Assembly (NCBI GenBank): GCA_018262975.1
Contig: JADFDG010000003.1
Span: forward strand, 212,313-276,312
DNA from: Gammaproteobacteria bacterium
GTDB taxonomy: Bacteria > Pseudomonadota > Gammaproteobacteria > Pseudomonadales > JADFDG01
Reading direction: 5' to 3'
DNA: 64,000 nucleotides
The first letter of the stretch is position 1; the number at the start of each line of letters is the position of its first letter. Position numbers and translations under genes: made by a program. This document shows positions 10,994 through 20,226 of this stretch, piece by piece. The notes under the pieces were generated by a model. The model did no database searches and had not been told where the DNA came from. It worked only from the letters and a program-made list of their open reading frames with translations.

Positions 10994-13234
10994 ATGGTCA
11001 AGGTCCGCGAAGAGCACCCGGTACGCGACGACGGCAGCGTCGATCTCGATCGCTGGCTCGACGCCATCCAGGCAAAGACCGAGAAGTTCAGCAAGGACGA
11101 ACTGCGCCGCGCCTGCCTGGTCGCCGAGCAGGGCGAGCGCGAGGCGATTGCCGCCGACGACGTGTGGGCGAGCGGCGTGTCCTCCTACCGCACCGGCCTG
11201 GAAATGGCGCAGATCCTCGCCGACCTGCGCGCCGACCAGGACACCCTCGTTGCCGCCATGCTCTACCGCACGGTGCGCGAGGGCCGCATGCCGCTGCGCC
11301 ATGTCGCCGAGGACTTCGGCGAGGACGTGGCGAACCTGATCGAGGGCGTCATGCGCATGGCGGCCATCTCCGCCATCAGCAACCCCACCCGCAAGGCCGT
11401 GCTGGGCCAGCAACAGGGCCAGCTCGACAACGTCCGCAAGATGCTGGTGGCGATGGTGGACGACGTCCGCGTCGCGCTCATCAAGCTGGCCGAGCGGACC
11501 ATCGTCATCCGCGGCGCCAAGCACGCCGACGAGGAGCGCCAGCACAAGGTCGCCCGCGAGGTCTTCGACATCTACGCGCCTCTGGCGCACCGCCTCGGCG
11601 TGGGCCACATCAAGTGGGAGCTCGAGGACCTCGCGTTCCGCTACCTGCAGCCCGGCGCCTACAAGAAGATCGCCAGGCTGCTCGACGAGAAGCGTATCGA
11701 CCGCGAGCAGTACATCGTCAACGTGGTGGGGGAACTGCGGCGCCAGCTCGAGCGCGCCGGCATCCAGGGCGAGGTGTACGGCCGGGCCAAGCACATCTAC
11801 AGCATCTGGCGGAAGATGCAGAAGAAGCAGATCGACTTCTACGAGGTGTACGACGTGCGCGCCGTGCGCATCCTCGTGCCGGAGATCCGCGACTGCTACG
11901 CCGCGCTGGGCATCGTGCACTCGCTGTGGCAGCACGTCCCCAAGGAATTCGACGACTACATCGCCACCCCCAAGCCCAACGGCTACCAGTCGCTGCACAC
12001 CGCGGTGATCGGCCCGGAGCGCAAGATGCTGGAGGTGCAGATCCGCACCTTCGCCATGCACGAATCGGCCGAACTGGGCATCGCCGCGCACTGGCGCTAC
12101 AAGGAAGGCACCAAGGGGCGCGATCGCACCGCCGGCTACGAGCACAAGATCGCCTGGCTCAGGCAGGTGCTCGAGTGGCACGAGCAACTGGGCGACGCCG
12201 GCATCGGCGAGGTGCTCAGGGGCGACGTGGGCATGGACCGCGTCTACGTGTTCACGCCGGACGGCCACGTGGTCGACCTGGCGGCCGGTGCCACCCCGGT
12301 GGACTTCGCCTACGGCGTGCACACCGAGGTGGGGCACCGTTGCCGCGGCGCCAAGGTGAACGGCCGCATCGTTACCCTCAACCACGTGCTCGCCACCGGC
12401 GACCAGGTGGAGATCCTCACCACCAAGGAGGGCGGCCCCAGCCGCGACTGGCTCAACCCGACGCTCGGCTTCGTGAAGACCTCCAGTGCGCGCGCCAAGA
12501 TCCAGCACTGGTTCCGCCAGCGAGACCGTGACGAGAACGTCGCCGCCGGCCGCGAGATGCTTGAGCGCGAGCTGAAGCGGCTGGCCGTCGAAGACGTCAA
12601 CATGCGCGAGCTGGCGGTCCGCCTCGGACAGCGCTCCACCGAGGACCTGCACGCGGCGCTGGGCGCCGGTGACGTGCGTGTCTCGCAGGTGGTCCAGCAA
12701 CTGCAGGCGCTGGTGGCACTGCACGAGCCCACCCCCGAGCAGCAGGAACTCATCCCGCGTGCGCCGCAGGCGAATCGCGAGGGCAAGGGCGTCACCGTCG
12801 AGGGCGTCGGCAACCTGATGACGCAGATGGCCGGCTGCTGCCAGCCGGTGCCGGGCGACAGCATCCTCGGCTACGTCACTGCCGGGCGCGGCGTCAGCGT
12901 GCACCGTATCGACTGCGCCAACCTGCAGACCCTGCAGCGCGATGATCCCGCGCGCATCGTCGAGGTGAGCTGGGGCATGGCCAGCGAAGTGGCCTACCCC
13001 GTCGACATCTTCGTGAAGGCCTGGGACCGCACCGGCCTGCTGCGCGACATCATGTTCGTGCTGGCCGGCGAGAAGGTGAACATCACCGCCGCGCACACCC
13101 AGTCCAGCCGCAGCGAGAACACCGCCACCATGCTGTTCACCATCGAGATCGGCAGCCTCGACCTGCTCGGCAAGGTGCTCGCCCGCGTCGAGCAGTTGCC
13201 CGGCGTGATCGAAGTGCACCGCTACAAGAAGTGA
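10994..13234 (+). CDS. relA: (p)ppGpp synthetase RelA
   Basis: Ribosome-associated stringent-response synthetase of 746 aa. The N-terminal hydrolase domain is inactive: where SpoT has an HD pair, this protein reads AAMLYRTVREGR (residues 87-98). The synthetase domain has EIRDCYAALG and EFDDYIATPKPNGYQSLHT, with an acidic FDD typical of monofunctional RelA. TGS (YVFTPDGHVVDL), zinc-finger-like (QMAGCCQPVPGD) and ACT (YPVDIFVKAWDRTGLLRDI) domains follow. Position next to mazG is as in E. coli and Pseudomonas. The REP pair lies just upstream. Confidence 0.96.
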   Translation: MVKVREEHPVRDDGSVDLDRWLDAIQAKTEKFSKDELRRACLVAEQGEREAIAADDVWASGVSSYRTGLEMAQILADLRADQDTLVAAMLYRTVREGRMPLRHVAEDFGEDVANLIEGVMRMAAISAISNPTRKAVLGQQQGQLDNVRKMLVAMVDDVRVALIKLAERTIVIRGAKHADEERQHKVAREVFDIYAPLAHRLGVGHIKWELEDLAFRYLQPGAYKKIARLLDEKRIDREQYIVNVVGELRRQLERAGIQGEVYGRAKHIYSIWRKMQKKQIDFYEVYDVRAVRILVPEIRDCYAALGIVHSLWQHVPKEFDDYIATPKPNGYQSLHTAVIGPERKMLEVQIRTFAMHESAELGIAAHWRYKEGTKGRDRTAGYEHKIAWLRQVLEWHEQLGDAGIGEVLRGDVGMDRVYVFTPDGHVVDLAAGATPVDFAYGVHTEVGHRCRGAKVNGRIVTLNHVLATGDQVEILTTKEGGPSRDWLNPTLGFVKTSSARAKIQHWFRQRDRDENVAAGREMLERELKRLAVEDVNMRELAVRLGQRSTEDLHAALGAGDVRVSQVVQQLQALVALHEPTPEQQELIPRAPQANREGKGVTVEGVGNLMTQMAGCCQPVPGDSILGYVTAGRGVSVHRIDCANLQTLQRDDPARIVEVSWGMASEVAYPVDIFVKAWDRTGLLRDIMFVLAGEKVNITAAHTQSSRSENTATMLFTIEIGSLDLLGKVLARVEQLPGVIEVHRYKK

Positions 13235-13241
13235 GGCGGCC

Positions 13242-14078
13242 ATGGGCGACCGGCACACGCTCGACGACCTGATCGCCCTGATGGCGCGCCTGCGCGACCC
13301 GGACCACGGCTGCCCGTGGGACCTCAAGCAGGATTTTGCTTCCATCGCACCGTACACCGTCGAGGAAGCGCACGAAGTCGCCGACGCCATCGCCCGCCGC
13401 GACATGCCCGGCCTGAAGGGCGAGCTCGGCGACCTGCTGTTCCAGGTGGTGTTCCACGCGCGCATGGCCGAGGAACAGCGCCTGTTCGACGTGCACGACG
13501 TGATCGACGGCCTGGTGGCGAAGATGCTGCGCCGCCACCCGCACGTGTTCCCCGACGGCCGCGTGGACGGCGAGCGCCGCCGCCACGACGAGCACCGCAT
13601 CGACGACATCAAGTCCAACTGGGAAGCCACCAAGAAGACCGAGAAGCAGGCCGCCGGCGAGCGCATCGACAGCCTGCTGGACGGCGTGCTGCTCGGCCAG
13701 CCGGCGCTGGCGCGCGCGCAGAAGTTGCAGAAGAAGGCTGCCCGCGTCGGTTTCGACTGGCCGGACGACACTGGCGTCATCGGCAAGCTGCGCGAGGAGA
13801 CCGTCGAGCTCGAGCAGGCATTGGTCGCCGGCGACAACGCGCACGTCGGCGAGGAAATCGGTGACCTGCTCTTCACGCTGGTGAACCTCGCCCGCAAGCG
13901 CGGCCTGGATGCCGAGGCGCTGGCACGCGACGCCAACCGCAAGTTCGAGGATCGCTTCCGCGAGGTCGAGCGCATCCTCGCCGCCCGTGGCCAGTCGGTG
14001 GAGGACGCCGGCCTGGCCGTGCTCGACGCCGCCTGGGACGAGGCCAAGCAGCGCCTGAAGGAGCGCGGCAGCGCATGA
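13242..14078 (+). CDS. mazG: Nucleoside triphosphate pyrophosphohydrolase MazG
   Basis: All-alpha NTP-PPase of 278 aa with the duplicated MazG fold. The N-terminal half starts [21 protein letters not shown] and contains the EExxxD-type metal motif ([11 protein letters not shown] then [13 protein letters not shown]). The C-terminal half repeats it ([12 protein letters not shown] and [16 protein letters not shown]). It hydrolyses non-canonical NTPs and has been linked to lowering ppGpp, which fits its place 7 bases after relA. The moaA ATG overlaps its stop. Confidence 0.95.
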   Translation: MGDRHTLDDLIALMARLRDPDHGCPWDLKQDFASIAPYTVEEAHEVADAIARRDMPGLKGELGDLLFQVVFHARMAEEQRLFDVHDVIDGLVAKMLRRHPHVFPDGRVDGERRRHDEHRIDDIKSNWEATKKTEKQAAGERIDSLLDGVLLGQPALARAQKLQKKAARVGFDWPDDTGVIGKLREETVELEQALVAGDNAHVGEEIGDLLFTLVNLARKRGLDAEALARDANRKFEDRFREVERILAARGQSVEDAGLAVLDAAWDEAKQRLKERGSA

Positions 14079-15070
14079 GCCTGGTCGACCGCTACGGCCG
14101 CCGCGTTGAATACGTGCGCCTGTCGGTCACTGACCGCTGCGATTTCCGCTGCGTGTACTGCATGGCCGAGGACATGACCTTCGTGCCGCGCCGCGACGTG
14201 CTGACCCTCGAGGAACTGCTGGCGGTGGGCAGGGCTTTCGTGGCGCAGGGCGTGCGCAAGATCCGCCTCACCGGCGGCGAGCCGCTGGTGCGCCGCAACA
14301 TCCTCTGGCTGGTCGAACAACTGGCGGCCGTGCCCGGGCTGGAGCAACTGGTGATGACCACCAACGGTTCGCACCTGGCGGACATGGCCCGGCCCCTGAA
14401 GCAGGCCGGCCTGGCGCGCCTGAACATCAGCCTCGACACGCTCGACCCGGCACGTTTCCGCGAACTCACCCGCACCGGCAACCTCGCCGACGTGCTGGCC
14501 GGCATCGACGCAGCACAGGCCGCCGGCTTCGCCGGCACCAAGCTCAACGCCGTGATCCTGCGCGGTCGCAACGACGACGAGATCGAGGCGCTGGTGGATT
14601 TCGCCCGCGTGCGTGGCCTGGATATCACCTTCATCGAGGAAATGCCGCTCGGGCAGATCGATGAACACGACCGCGCCATCGCCTTCATGCCCTCCGAAGA
14701 AGTGCGCGCGCGCGTGCATGCCCGCTGGCCGCTGGCGGCCGTACCGGACGACCAGTCCGCCGCCGGAGGGCCGTCCCGCTACTGGCGCATGGCCGGCAGT
14801 CCCACCCGGGTGGGCTTCATCTCGCCGCATTCCCACAATTTCTGCCACCTGTGCAACCGCGTGCGGGTGACTGCCGAAGGACGCCTGCTGCTGTGCCTGG
14901 GCAACGAGCACTCGCTTGACCTGCGTCAGGTGCTGCGCGAGCGGCCGGGCGATGATCAGGCCCTGGCGCAGGCCATTGTTTCGGCCATGGACCTCAAGCC
15001 CGAGCGCCACCATTTCAACCTGCAGGAAGCGCCGCAGATCGTGCGCTTCATGAACATGACCGGAGGCTGA
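14075..15070 (+). CDS. moaA: GTP 3',8-cyclase (MoaA)
   Basis: Radical-SAM enzyme of 331 aa that catalyses the first step of molybdopterin synthesis. The N-terminal 4Fe-4S cluster cysteines are C22, C26 and C29 (RCDFRCVYC). The second, GTP-binding cluster uses C257, C260 and C274 (FCHLCNRVR and LLLCLG). The chain ends in GG (MTGG), the C-terminal tail required for activity in MoaA proteins. The start overlaps the mazG stop by four bases; moaB follows by 4 bases and moeA soon after, forming a molybdenum-cofactor block. Confidence 0.96.
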   Translation: MSLVDRYGRRVEYVRLSVTDRCDFRCVYCMAEDMTFVPRRDVLTLEELLAVGRAFVAQGVRKIRLTGGEPLVRRNILWLVEQLAAVPGLEQLVMTTNGSHLADMARPLKQAGLARLNISLDTLDPARFRELTRTGNLADVLAGIDAAQAAGFAGTKLNAVILRGRNDDEIEALVDFARVRGLDITFIEEMPLGQIDEHDRAIAFMPSEEVRARVHARWPLAAVPDDQSAAGGPSRYWRMAGSPTRVGFISPHSHNFCHLCNRVRVTAEGRLLLCLGNEHSLDLRQVLRERPGDDQALAQAIVSAMDLKPERHHFNLQEAPQIVRFMNMTGG

Positions 15071-15074
15071 TGCC

Positions 15075-15599
15075 ATGTCCGCGAGCGCCGAGTTCATCCC
15101 GCTGTCCATTGCCGTGCTCACGGTGTCCGACACGCGCACCGAGGAAACCGACAATTCCGGCAAGTCGCTGGCACGCATGCTGACCTCGGCCGGCCATGGC
15201 CTGCACGAGAAGGTCATCGTGAAGGACGACATCTACCAGATCCGCGCCGTGCTCTCGCGCTGGATCGTCGATGCGGACTGCAACGCCGTGCTGGTCACCG
15301 GCGGCACCGGCTTTTCCGGCCGCGATTCCACCCCGGAGGCAGTGCTGCCGCTGTTCGACAAGGAAATCGAGGGCTACGGCGAACTGTTCCGCCGCATCTC
15401 GTACGACGAGATCAGCACCTCCACCATCCAGTCGCGCGCGGTGGCGGGGCTGGCCAACAACACGGTGATCTTCTGCATGCCCGGTTCCACCGGCGCCTGC
15501 CGCACCGCGTGGGACGGCATCATCAGCCAGCAGCTCGATGCGCGTCACCAGCCGTGCAATTTCGTTGCCCACCTGCAGAAGAAGCCCTGCTGTTCCTGA
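15075..15599 (+). CDS. moaB: Molybdenum cofactor biosynthesis protein B
   Basis: Protein of 174 aa of the MoaB/MogA fold, which adenylylates molybdopterin before metal insertion. Characteristic segments are IAVLTVSDTRTEETDNSGK near the N-terminus, VLVTGGTGFSGRDSTPEA (substrate-binding loop) and the C-terminal CMPGSTGACRTAWDGII. It lacks the extra length of fused MogA-MoeA proteins. It lies in series with moaA and moeA; moaC, moaD and moaE are not in the window. Confidence 0.93.
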   Translation: MSASAEFIPLSIAVLTVSDTRTEETDNSGKSLARMLTSAGHGLHEKVIVKDDIYQIRAVLSRWIVDADCNAVLVTGGTGFSGRDSTPEAVLPLFDKEIEGYGELFRRISYDEISTSTIQSRAVAGLANNTVIFCMPGSTGACRTAWDGIISQQLDARHQPCNFVAHLQKKPCCS

Positions 15600-15609
15600 A
15601 CAGGATGGA

Positions 15610-16881
15610 ATGCCGACCATGACCGACGCCTGCGCGACCCCCGGCCTGCTGTCCGTTGATGAAGCGCTGGCGCGGCTGCTTTCCGCCGCGCAGCCGGTTG
15701 CCGGTACGGAGTCGGTGCCGCTTTCCGCCGCGCTGGATCGCGTGCTGGCCACCGATGTGCTGTCGCGCGTGGACGTGCCGCCGGCCGACAACTCGGCCAT
15801 GGACGGCTATGCATTGCGCCTCGCCGACCTGCAGGCCGCCGCCGGCCACCGCCTGCCGGTGTCGCAGCGCGTGCCCGCCGGCCAGGTGCCTGCAGCGCTG
15901 CTCGCCGGCACCGCCGCGCGCATCTTCACCGGCGCGGAAATCCCGCCGGGCGCCGATACCGTGGTGATGCAGGAGGACTGCACCGCCGACGGGCAGACGG
16001 TGGTCGTGAACGCGGCGATGGCCGCGAGGCTGGCGGCGGGTGACAACGTGCGTCCGCGCGGCCAGGACATGGCGGCCGGCAGCGTCGCGGTGGCGGCGGG
16101 GGAAATCATCAACCCGGCGCGCCTGGGCGTGATTGCCGCCGCCGGCCATGCCACGGTGAGCGTGCGCCGCCGCCTGCGCGTGGCCATGTTTTCCACCGGC
16201 GATGAATTGCTGGAGCCGGGTGCCGAGCCGGCGCCGGGGCGTATCTTCAACTCCAATCGTTACGCGCTGCTGGGTTACCTCGCGCGCCTCGGTTGCGAGG
16301 TGATCGACCTGGGCGTGGTCGGCGACACCCGCGAAGCCACCGTGCAGGCCCTGCGCGAGGCCGGCGCCCGTGCCGACCTGCTGCTGACCACCGGCGGTGC
16401 CTCGGTCGGCGAGGAGGACCACCTGAAGGCCGCACTGGCCACGGTCGGTCGCGTGGATTTGTGGAAGGTGGCGATCAAGCCCGGCAAGCCGCTGCTGTTC
16501 GGCAGCCTGGCCGGTGCGCAGGGTGACATCCCGGTGCTCGGGCTGCCCGGCAACCCGGTGTCGGTGGCGGTAACCTTGTTGGTGTTCGGGGTGCCGTTCA
16601 TGCGGGCGCTGCAGGGCGTACGCGGCGCGCCGGCAGCCCGCCTGGCCGTGCCGGCCGGATTCCGCACCCGCAAGGCGGGTGGGCGCACGGAGTTCCTGCG
16701 GGTGCGGCTGGAGCACACGCCAGCCGGCCCGCGGCTGCACCGGTATGCCAACCAGAGTTCGGGCGTACTGACCTCCATGGCCTGGGCCGACGGGCTGGCC
16801 ATGATTCCCGCCGGCACCGTGGTGGACGAAAACCAGCCGGTGGTCTACCTGCCGTTTTCGGCGCTGCTGGGCGCCGGCTGA
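15610..16881 (+). CDS. moeA: Molybdopterin molybdenumtransferase MoeA
   Basis: Protein of 423 aa that inserts molybdate into adenylylated molybdopterin. Domain III carries LLTTGGASVGEEDHLKAAL. The N-terminal region has DVPPADNSAMDGYALR, and later segments include IFTGAEIPPGADTVVMQEDC and FGLPGNPVSV-like LGLPGNPVSVAVTLL. Two in-frame ATGs exist, 15610 and 15619; 15610 is taken because AGGATGGA lies just upstream, but 15619 is possible. The frame extends into moaB without a usable start there. It is the last gene before the porin promoter region. Confidence 0.94.
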   Translation: MPTMTDACATPGLLSVDEALARLLSAAQPVAGTESVPLSAALDRVLATDVLSRVDVPPADNSAMDGYALRLADLQAAAGHRLPVSQRVPAGQVPAALLAGTAARIFTGAEIPPGADTVVMQEDCTADGQTVVVNAAMAARLAAGDNVRPRGQDMAAGSVAVAAGEIINPARLGVIAAAGHATVSVRRRLRVAMFSTGDELLEPGAEPAPGRIFNSNRYALLGYLARLGCEVIDLGVVGDTREATVQALREAGARADLLLTTGGASVGEEDHLKAALATVGRVDLWKVAIKPGKPLLFGSLAGAQGDIPVLGLPGNPVSVAVTLLVFGVPFMRALQGVRGAPAARLAVPAGFRTRKAGGRTEFLRVRLEHTPAGPRLHRYANQSSGVLTSMAWADGLAMIPAGTVVDENQPVVYLPFSALLGAG

Positions 16882-17035
16882 CGCCTCGGGCAAAAGACTG
16901 GCCTTCCCGAGTTATCCACAGGGAAGCCGGCAAATCCGGCAATTTCGGCGGTCTCGGCAGGTTGATCAGGGTCAGCAAATACCACGTGTTCAGGCGGTGC
17001 AAACCGTCCAAATATCGTCTATCTTCCGGTCGGGG

Positions 17036-17059
17036 CATATGTCATTAACAGGACATATG
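17036..17059. promoter_or_regulatory. Perfect 8-8-8 dyad upstream of porin 1
   Basis: CATATGTC and GACATATG are exact inverted arms separated by eight bases (ATTAACAG), about 100 bases before the porin 1 ATG in a 276-base gap. A dyad like this is a candidate binding site for a dimeric regulator. Read as a direct repeat, ATGTCAT then four bases then AGGACAT also loosely resembles a Pho box. The gap also holds a single TTATCCACA at 16912-16920. No clear -10 element was identified. Confidence 0.5.
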
Positions 17060-17157
17060 ACTGCCGCGAGGGTGTCATGGAGTTGGTATCCGCCCCGGCA
17101 CTGCGGATACCGAAGACCGGCATCCTTGCCACTTAACTTGATCAAGGAGATGTTCGA

Positions 17158-18144
17158 ATGAACAAGAAGCTGCTTGCTCTGGCCATCGGCGCCGCTGTTG
17201 CCATGCCGGTTGCCGCTCTCGCGGACGGCCCGACGCTGTACGGCAAGATCAACCTGTCGCTCGAGAATTGGGATGACAGCGCGGACGACGTGTGGTCGAT
17301 CGAGAACAACGCGTCGCGCATTGGTGTGAAGGGCAGCGCCGAAACCGGCGTCAGCGGCCTGAAGGGTGTGTACCTCGCCGAGTTCGGCGTCGACGCCGAT
17401 GACGGTGACACTGGCAACGGTCCGTTCTCCGGTCGCAACATCTACGCCGGCCTTGCGGGCGACTTCGGTACGGTTCTCGTCGGCAACGTCGATACCCCGA
17501 CCAAGACCGTTCAGGGCAAGGTAGACCAGTTCAACGACAGCACCGCCGACATGGGCAATTTTGTATCGGGTGATCTTCGCGCGCCGAACGCCGTTGCCTA
17601 CGTCTCCCCGAAAATTGCTGATGCCCTGACCGTCACCGTTGCCCTGTGGCAGGGTGAAACGGCCACCGGCGCCGACGGCCAGCCGCTGACCGGGATCGGT
17701 GACGCAGTTTCCGCCTCGGTTGTCTACGAGAAGGATAGCCTGTACCTGGGCTTGGGTCTCGACCAGGAAACCCCGGTAACCGGCGGCGTGGATGTTGCTG
17801 GTGACAACTACAACGACATCATCCGCGCGGTCGCTGGCTACACCACCGACAGTTTCGAAGTCGGTTTCCTGTACCAGACCGCCGAAGGTGCTGATACCGG
17901 CAGCTCCAGCGAAGATACCTCCATGCTGCTGAGCGGCGCGTACAAGACCGGCGACTGGAAGTTCAAGGGTCAGTACCTCCAGACTGAAGGCGATCTCTCC
18001 GACAACACGGAGACCTTCTACGGCGTAGGTGCTGATTACGCGCTTGGCAAGGCGACCACCGTATACGGCTTCCTCGCCAAGGCCGAAGATGACGTAGCGA
18101 TGGACGACCAGGTTATTTCGCTGGGTCTTGAGCAGCGCTTCTGA
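17158..18144 (+). CDS. Outer-membrane porin, Porin_4-like (copy 1)
   Basis: Protein of 328 aa with a signal peptide (MNKKLLALAIGAAVAMPVAALA, cleavage near residue 22). The barrel begins GPTLYGKINLSLE and ends in LGLEQRF; the terminal phenylalanine is the usual signal for BAM insertion. Typical porin segments include SRIGVKGSAETGVSGLKGVY and NIYAGLAGDFGTVLVGNVDTP. It allows diffusion of small solutes; its specificity cannot be read from sequence. It is a paralogue of the porin at 19119, with the same leader DNA before and across the start codon. A strong terminator follows. Confidence 0.9.
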   Translation: MNKKLLALAIGAAVAMPVAALADGPTLYGKINLSLENWDDSADDVWSIENNASRIGVKGSAETGVSGLKGVYLAEFGVDADDGDTGNGPFSGRNIYAGLAGDFGTVLVGNVDTPTKTVQGKVDQFNDSTADMGNFVSGDLRAPNAVAYVSPKIADALTVTVALWQGETATGADGQPLTGIGDAVSASVVYEKDSLYLGLGLDQETPVTGGVDVAGDNYNDIIRAVAGYTTDSFEVGFLYQTAEGADTGSSSEDTSMLLSGAYKTGDWKFKGQYLQTEGDLSDNTETFYGVGADYALGKATTVYGFLAKAEDDVAMDDQVISLGLEQRF

Positions 18145-18152
18145 TCGACGTA

Positions 18153-18184
18153 GAAAAAGCCCCGCGTAAGCGGGGCTTTTTTTT
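18153..18184 (+). terminator. Rho-independent terminator after porin 1
   Basis: AGCCCCGC, loop GTAA, then GCGGGGCT, flanked by an A-run on the left and eight T on the right. The stem is perfect. It lies 9 bases after the porin stop. Because of the A/T symmetry it can also serve the convergent STN-domain gene. Confidence 0.95.
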
Positions 18185-18209
18185 GCCGCGACCTCGTGCC
18201 CGGGAGCGG

Positions 18210-18827
18210 TTATTTGACCTCGTCCTTGTCTTTCGCCCGAAGTCGCTCGATCCTGCGTTCGAGTCGCTCTTTTTCCTTTTTGCGCTCCGCCTCCGGCAAC
18301 GTGGCCAAGCGATGCTCTTCGCGTTCCCGCAACTGCTTGATGCGCTCCTCCCTTTTCACTGCCAGGTGAGCAGCGCGCTTTTCCGCATTGGCCGCCCGTT
18401 TTTCGGGGCCGGCCCTCACTTTATCCTTCGGCGGGCCCACTGGCAGGGCGCGTGACATGTTGGAACTACCTGCAGGCAGCACGATGACCGCGTCGAGCCG
18501 CTTGTCCTTGTACTGCCGGATCAGGTTCAGTCGACCCGCGACCCGATCGAGAGCCTCGCCGAGTGACTGGTTGTCGATGTGGGCGGTGACTGGTTGGGAG
18601 ATTGCAGGGTCCAGCCGGGCCTCGAACCCGCAGGCTTCGGCCAGCTCGCCCAGGACGCTCCCGATGGGCATCTCTTGGGCGTGCAGCGTCACGTGGTTGG
18701 TCTTCCTGTTGCAGGTCACTTCCAGCGGCTTGCCGGATGCTGGCGGCGACCAAGGCAGCATTGCCAAGGTCATGCTCAGCGCTGCAAGCGTCCTTGTGCG
18801 CCTGGTGCAGGTGTAGGGGACCTTCAT
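18210..18827 (-). CDS. Exported STN-domain protein with charged C-terminal helix
   Basis: Protein of 205 aa. After a hydrophobic signal region (LAALSMTLAMLPWSPPASG) comes a domain like the secretin/TonB short N-terminal (STN) domain: VTLHAQEMPIGSVLGELAEACGF, then PVTAHIDNQSLGEALDRVAGRL. The last 70 residues are almost all Lys, Arg, Glu and Ala (EKRAANAEKRAAHLAVKREE) and should form a long charged helix. STN domains normally precede a secretin or TonB receptor, absent here. The chosen ATG at 18827 begins the signal peptide; the frame stays open to 19013. No good ribosome-binding site is seen. Confidence 0.65.
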   Translation of the reverse strand: MKVPYTCTRRTRTLAALSMTLAMLPWSPPASGKPLEVTCNRKTNHVTLHAQEMPIGSVLGELAEACGFEARLDPAISQPVTAHIDNQSLGEALDRVAGRLNLIRQYKDKRLDAVIVLPAGSSNMSRALPVGPPKDKVRAGPEKRAANAEKRAAHLAVKREERIKQLREREEHRLATLPEAERKKEKERLERRIERLRAKDKDEVK

Positions 18828-19118
18828 GTGTCTGTATGGCTCCGAAACTGTTGGGACCGGAGGATAATCATACGCCGATCCCGCCAGATAGCGCGTTCGG
18901 TGCCTGCACCGCGGCCAGATGCACCGGGCGAGATATGTTGTCGCCGCGTCACGCAAGTGACACATCCGCAACACGGCCCTGTCACATCTCCTTCCGATAC
19001 TGCCGCCCGGCACTGCGGTGTCGTACGTCCCGACCAGTCCGGGGGCATGGCCCCCTCGCTACAGGGGCAGCGCGGCCGCGAGACCAATTCAACTTGCGAT
19101 CCTCCAGGAGATGTTCGA
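18828..19118. other. Intergenic region between STN gene and porin 2
   Basis: 291 bases holding the divergent promoters of the STN-domain gene and porin 2. One REP unit lies at 19040-19062. The final bases before the porin 2 ATG (AGGAGATGTTCGA at 19106-19118) match those before porin 1, including the ribosome-binding site. No other gene or RNA is visible. Confidence 0.7.
19040..19062 (-). repeat. Single GTAG-hairpin repeat (REP)
   Basis: Minus-oriented unit ending GGCCCCCTCGCTAC, lying about 57 bases before the porin 2 ATG. The first base of the unit differs from the other copies. No inverted partner lies nearby. Confidence 0.85.
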
Positions 19119-20114
19119 ATGAACAAGAAGCTGCTTGCACTGGCCATCGGCGCTGCCGCCGCGATGCCGTTCGTTGCCGAGGCTGCGGGCCCGACGCTGT
19201 ACGGCAAGGTGAACGTCACGGTTGAAAGCCGCGATGACGGCACCACCGACGTCTGGCACGTCGAAAGCAACGACTCGCGCCTTGGCGTGAAGGGCGACGC
19301 CGAGACCGGCGTGACCGGCCTCACCGGCATCTACCAGGCCGAGTTCTCCATGAACGTGGACGACGGCGCCGGCCCCTTCGGCCAGCGCAACATCTTCGCC
19401 GGCCTGAAGGGCAGCTTCGGCCAGGTGCAGTTCGGCTACTTCGACACGCCGGTGAAGACCGCGCAGGGCAAGGTCGACCAGTTCAACGACCTGTCCGGCG
19501 ACATCAAGAACATCATGCCGGGCGAGAACCGCGGCTCGAACATGATCCAGTACAGCACGCCCAAGCTGGCTGACCTGGTCACCGTCACCGTCGCCGCCAT
19601 GCCGGGCGAGAACGCCAACGTTGACGGCGAGGCCGGCAACGAGACCGACATCGCCGACATGATCTCCGCCTCGGTGGTGCTGCAGTCCGGCGATTTCTAC
19701 GCCGCCCTGGGCCTGGACCAGAACGCTTCCATTTCCGGCTCGGCTGACGCCGACGACTTCACCACCGACCGTGGTGACATCGTGCGCCTGGTTGCCATGT
19801 ACACCCTGGACGCGCTGGAACTGGGTGCCATCTTCCAGACCACCGAGGAAGTCGGCACCGGCGCGGACGCCGAAGACACCGCCATGCTGGCCAGCGTCGG
19901 CTACAAGCTGAGCGAGGAGTGGAAACTGAAGGCGCAGTACGGTGTGGCCGAAGGCGACACCAACGACGCCGAGAAGACCCTGCTCGGCCTTGGCGCCGAC
20001 TACAAGCTGGGCAAGAGCACCAAGCTGTTCGGCCTGCTCACCAAGCTGGAAGAAGACAACGCCACGGACACCGAGCTGACCACCATCGCCCTGGGTCTCG
20101 AGCAGAACTTCTGA
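19119..20114 (+). CDS. Outer-membrane porin, Porin_4-like (copy 2)
   Basis: Protein of 331 aa, paralogue of the porin at 17158. The signal peptide MNKKLLALAIGAAAAMPFVAEA is followed by AGPTLYGKVNVTVES, and the barrel ends LGLEQNF with a terminal phenylalanine. Shared segments include SRLGVKGDAETGVTGL, NIFAGLKGSFGQV and VKTAQGKVDQFNDLSGD. Many residues are acidic, as in cation-tolerant general porins. The frame extends far upstream, but the ATG at 19119 has AGGAG upstream and starts the signal peptide. The duplication suggests condition-specific expression of two channels (inference). Confidence 0.9.
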   Translation: MNKKLLALAIGAAAAMPFVAEAAGPTLYGKVNVTVESRDDGTTDVWHVESNDSRLGVKGDAETGVTGLTGIYQAEFSMNVDDGAGPFGQRNIFAGLKGSFGQVQFGYFDTPVKTAQGKVDQFNDLSGDIKNIMPGENRGSNMIQYSTPKLADLVTVTVAAMPGENANVDGEAGNETDIADMISASVVLQSGDFYAALGLDQNASISGSADADDFTTDRGDIVRLVAMYTLDALELGAIFQTTEEVGTGADAEDTAMLASVGYKLSEEWKLKAQYGVAEGDTNDAEKTLLGLGADYKLGKSTKLFGLLTKLEEDNATDTELTTIALGLEQNF

Positions 20115-20133
20115 TCCACCGGTCCACGCGCAA

Positions 20134-20165
20134 CAAAAAAAGGCGGCTCATCGAGCCGCCTTTTT
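20134..20165 (+). terminator. Rho-independent terminator after porin 2
   Basis: A run of A, the stem AGGCGGCTC, loop ATC, then GAGCCGCCT, and five T. The A-run and T-run make it bidirectional, so it may also terminate the opposing fabA-fabB transcript. Confidence 0.93.
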
Positions 20166-20189
20166 GTTTTCCCCTCGCTCCCATCAATG

Positions 20190-20213
20190 TCGGGGGCATG
20201 GCCCCCTCTCTAC
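20190..20213 (-). repeat. Single GTAG-hairpin repeat (REP), AGAG variant
   Basis: Minus unit ending GGCCCCCTCTCTAC, between the porin 2 terminator and the 3' end of fabB. It belongs to the GTAGAGAG variant rather than GTAGCGAG. Confidence 0.88.
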
Positions 20214-20226
20214 GAAGAGCCAGGCC

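Noticed and set aside
10883..15232. A 1449-codon open frame on the minus strand across relA, mazG and moaA
   Set aside because: It is an antisense shadow caused by high GC; the plus-strand genes have clear families, and the minus frame shows no motif.
16912..16920. TTATCCACA, identical to the DnaA box consensus, upstream of porin 1
   Set aside because: A single box with no cluster, no dnaA/dnaN or gidA nearby; not an origin.
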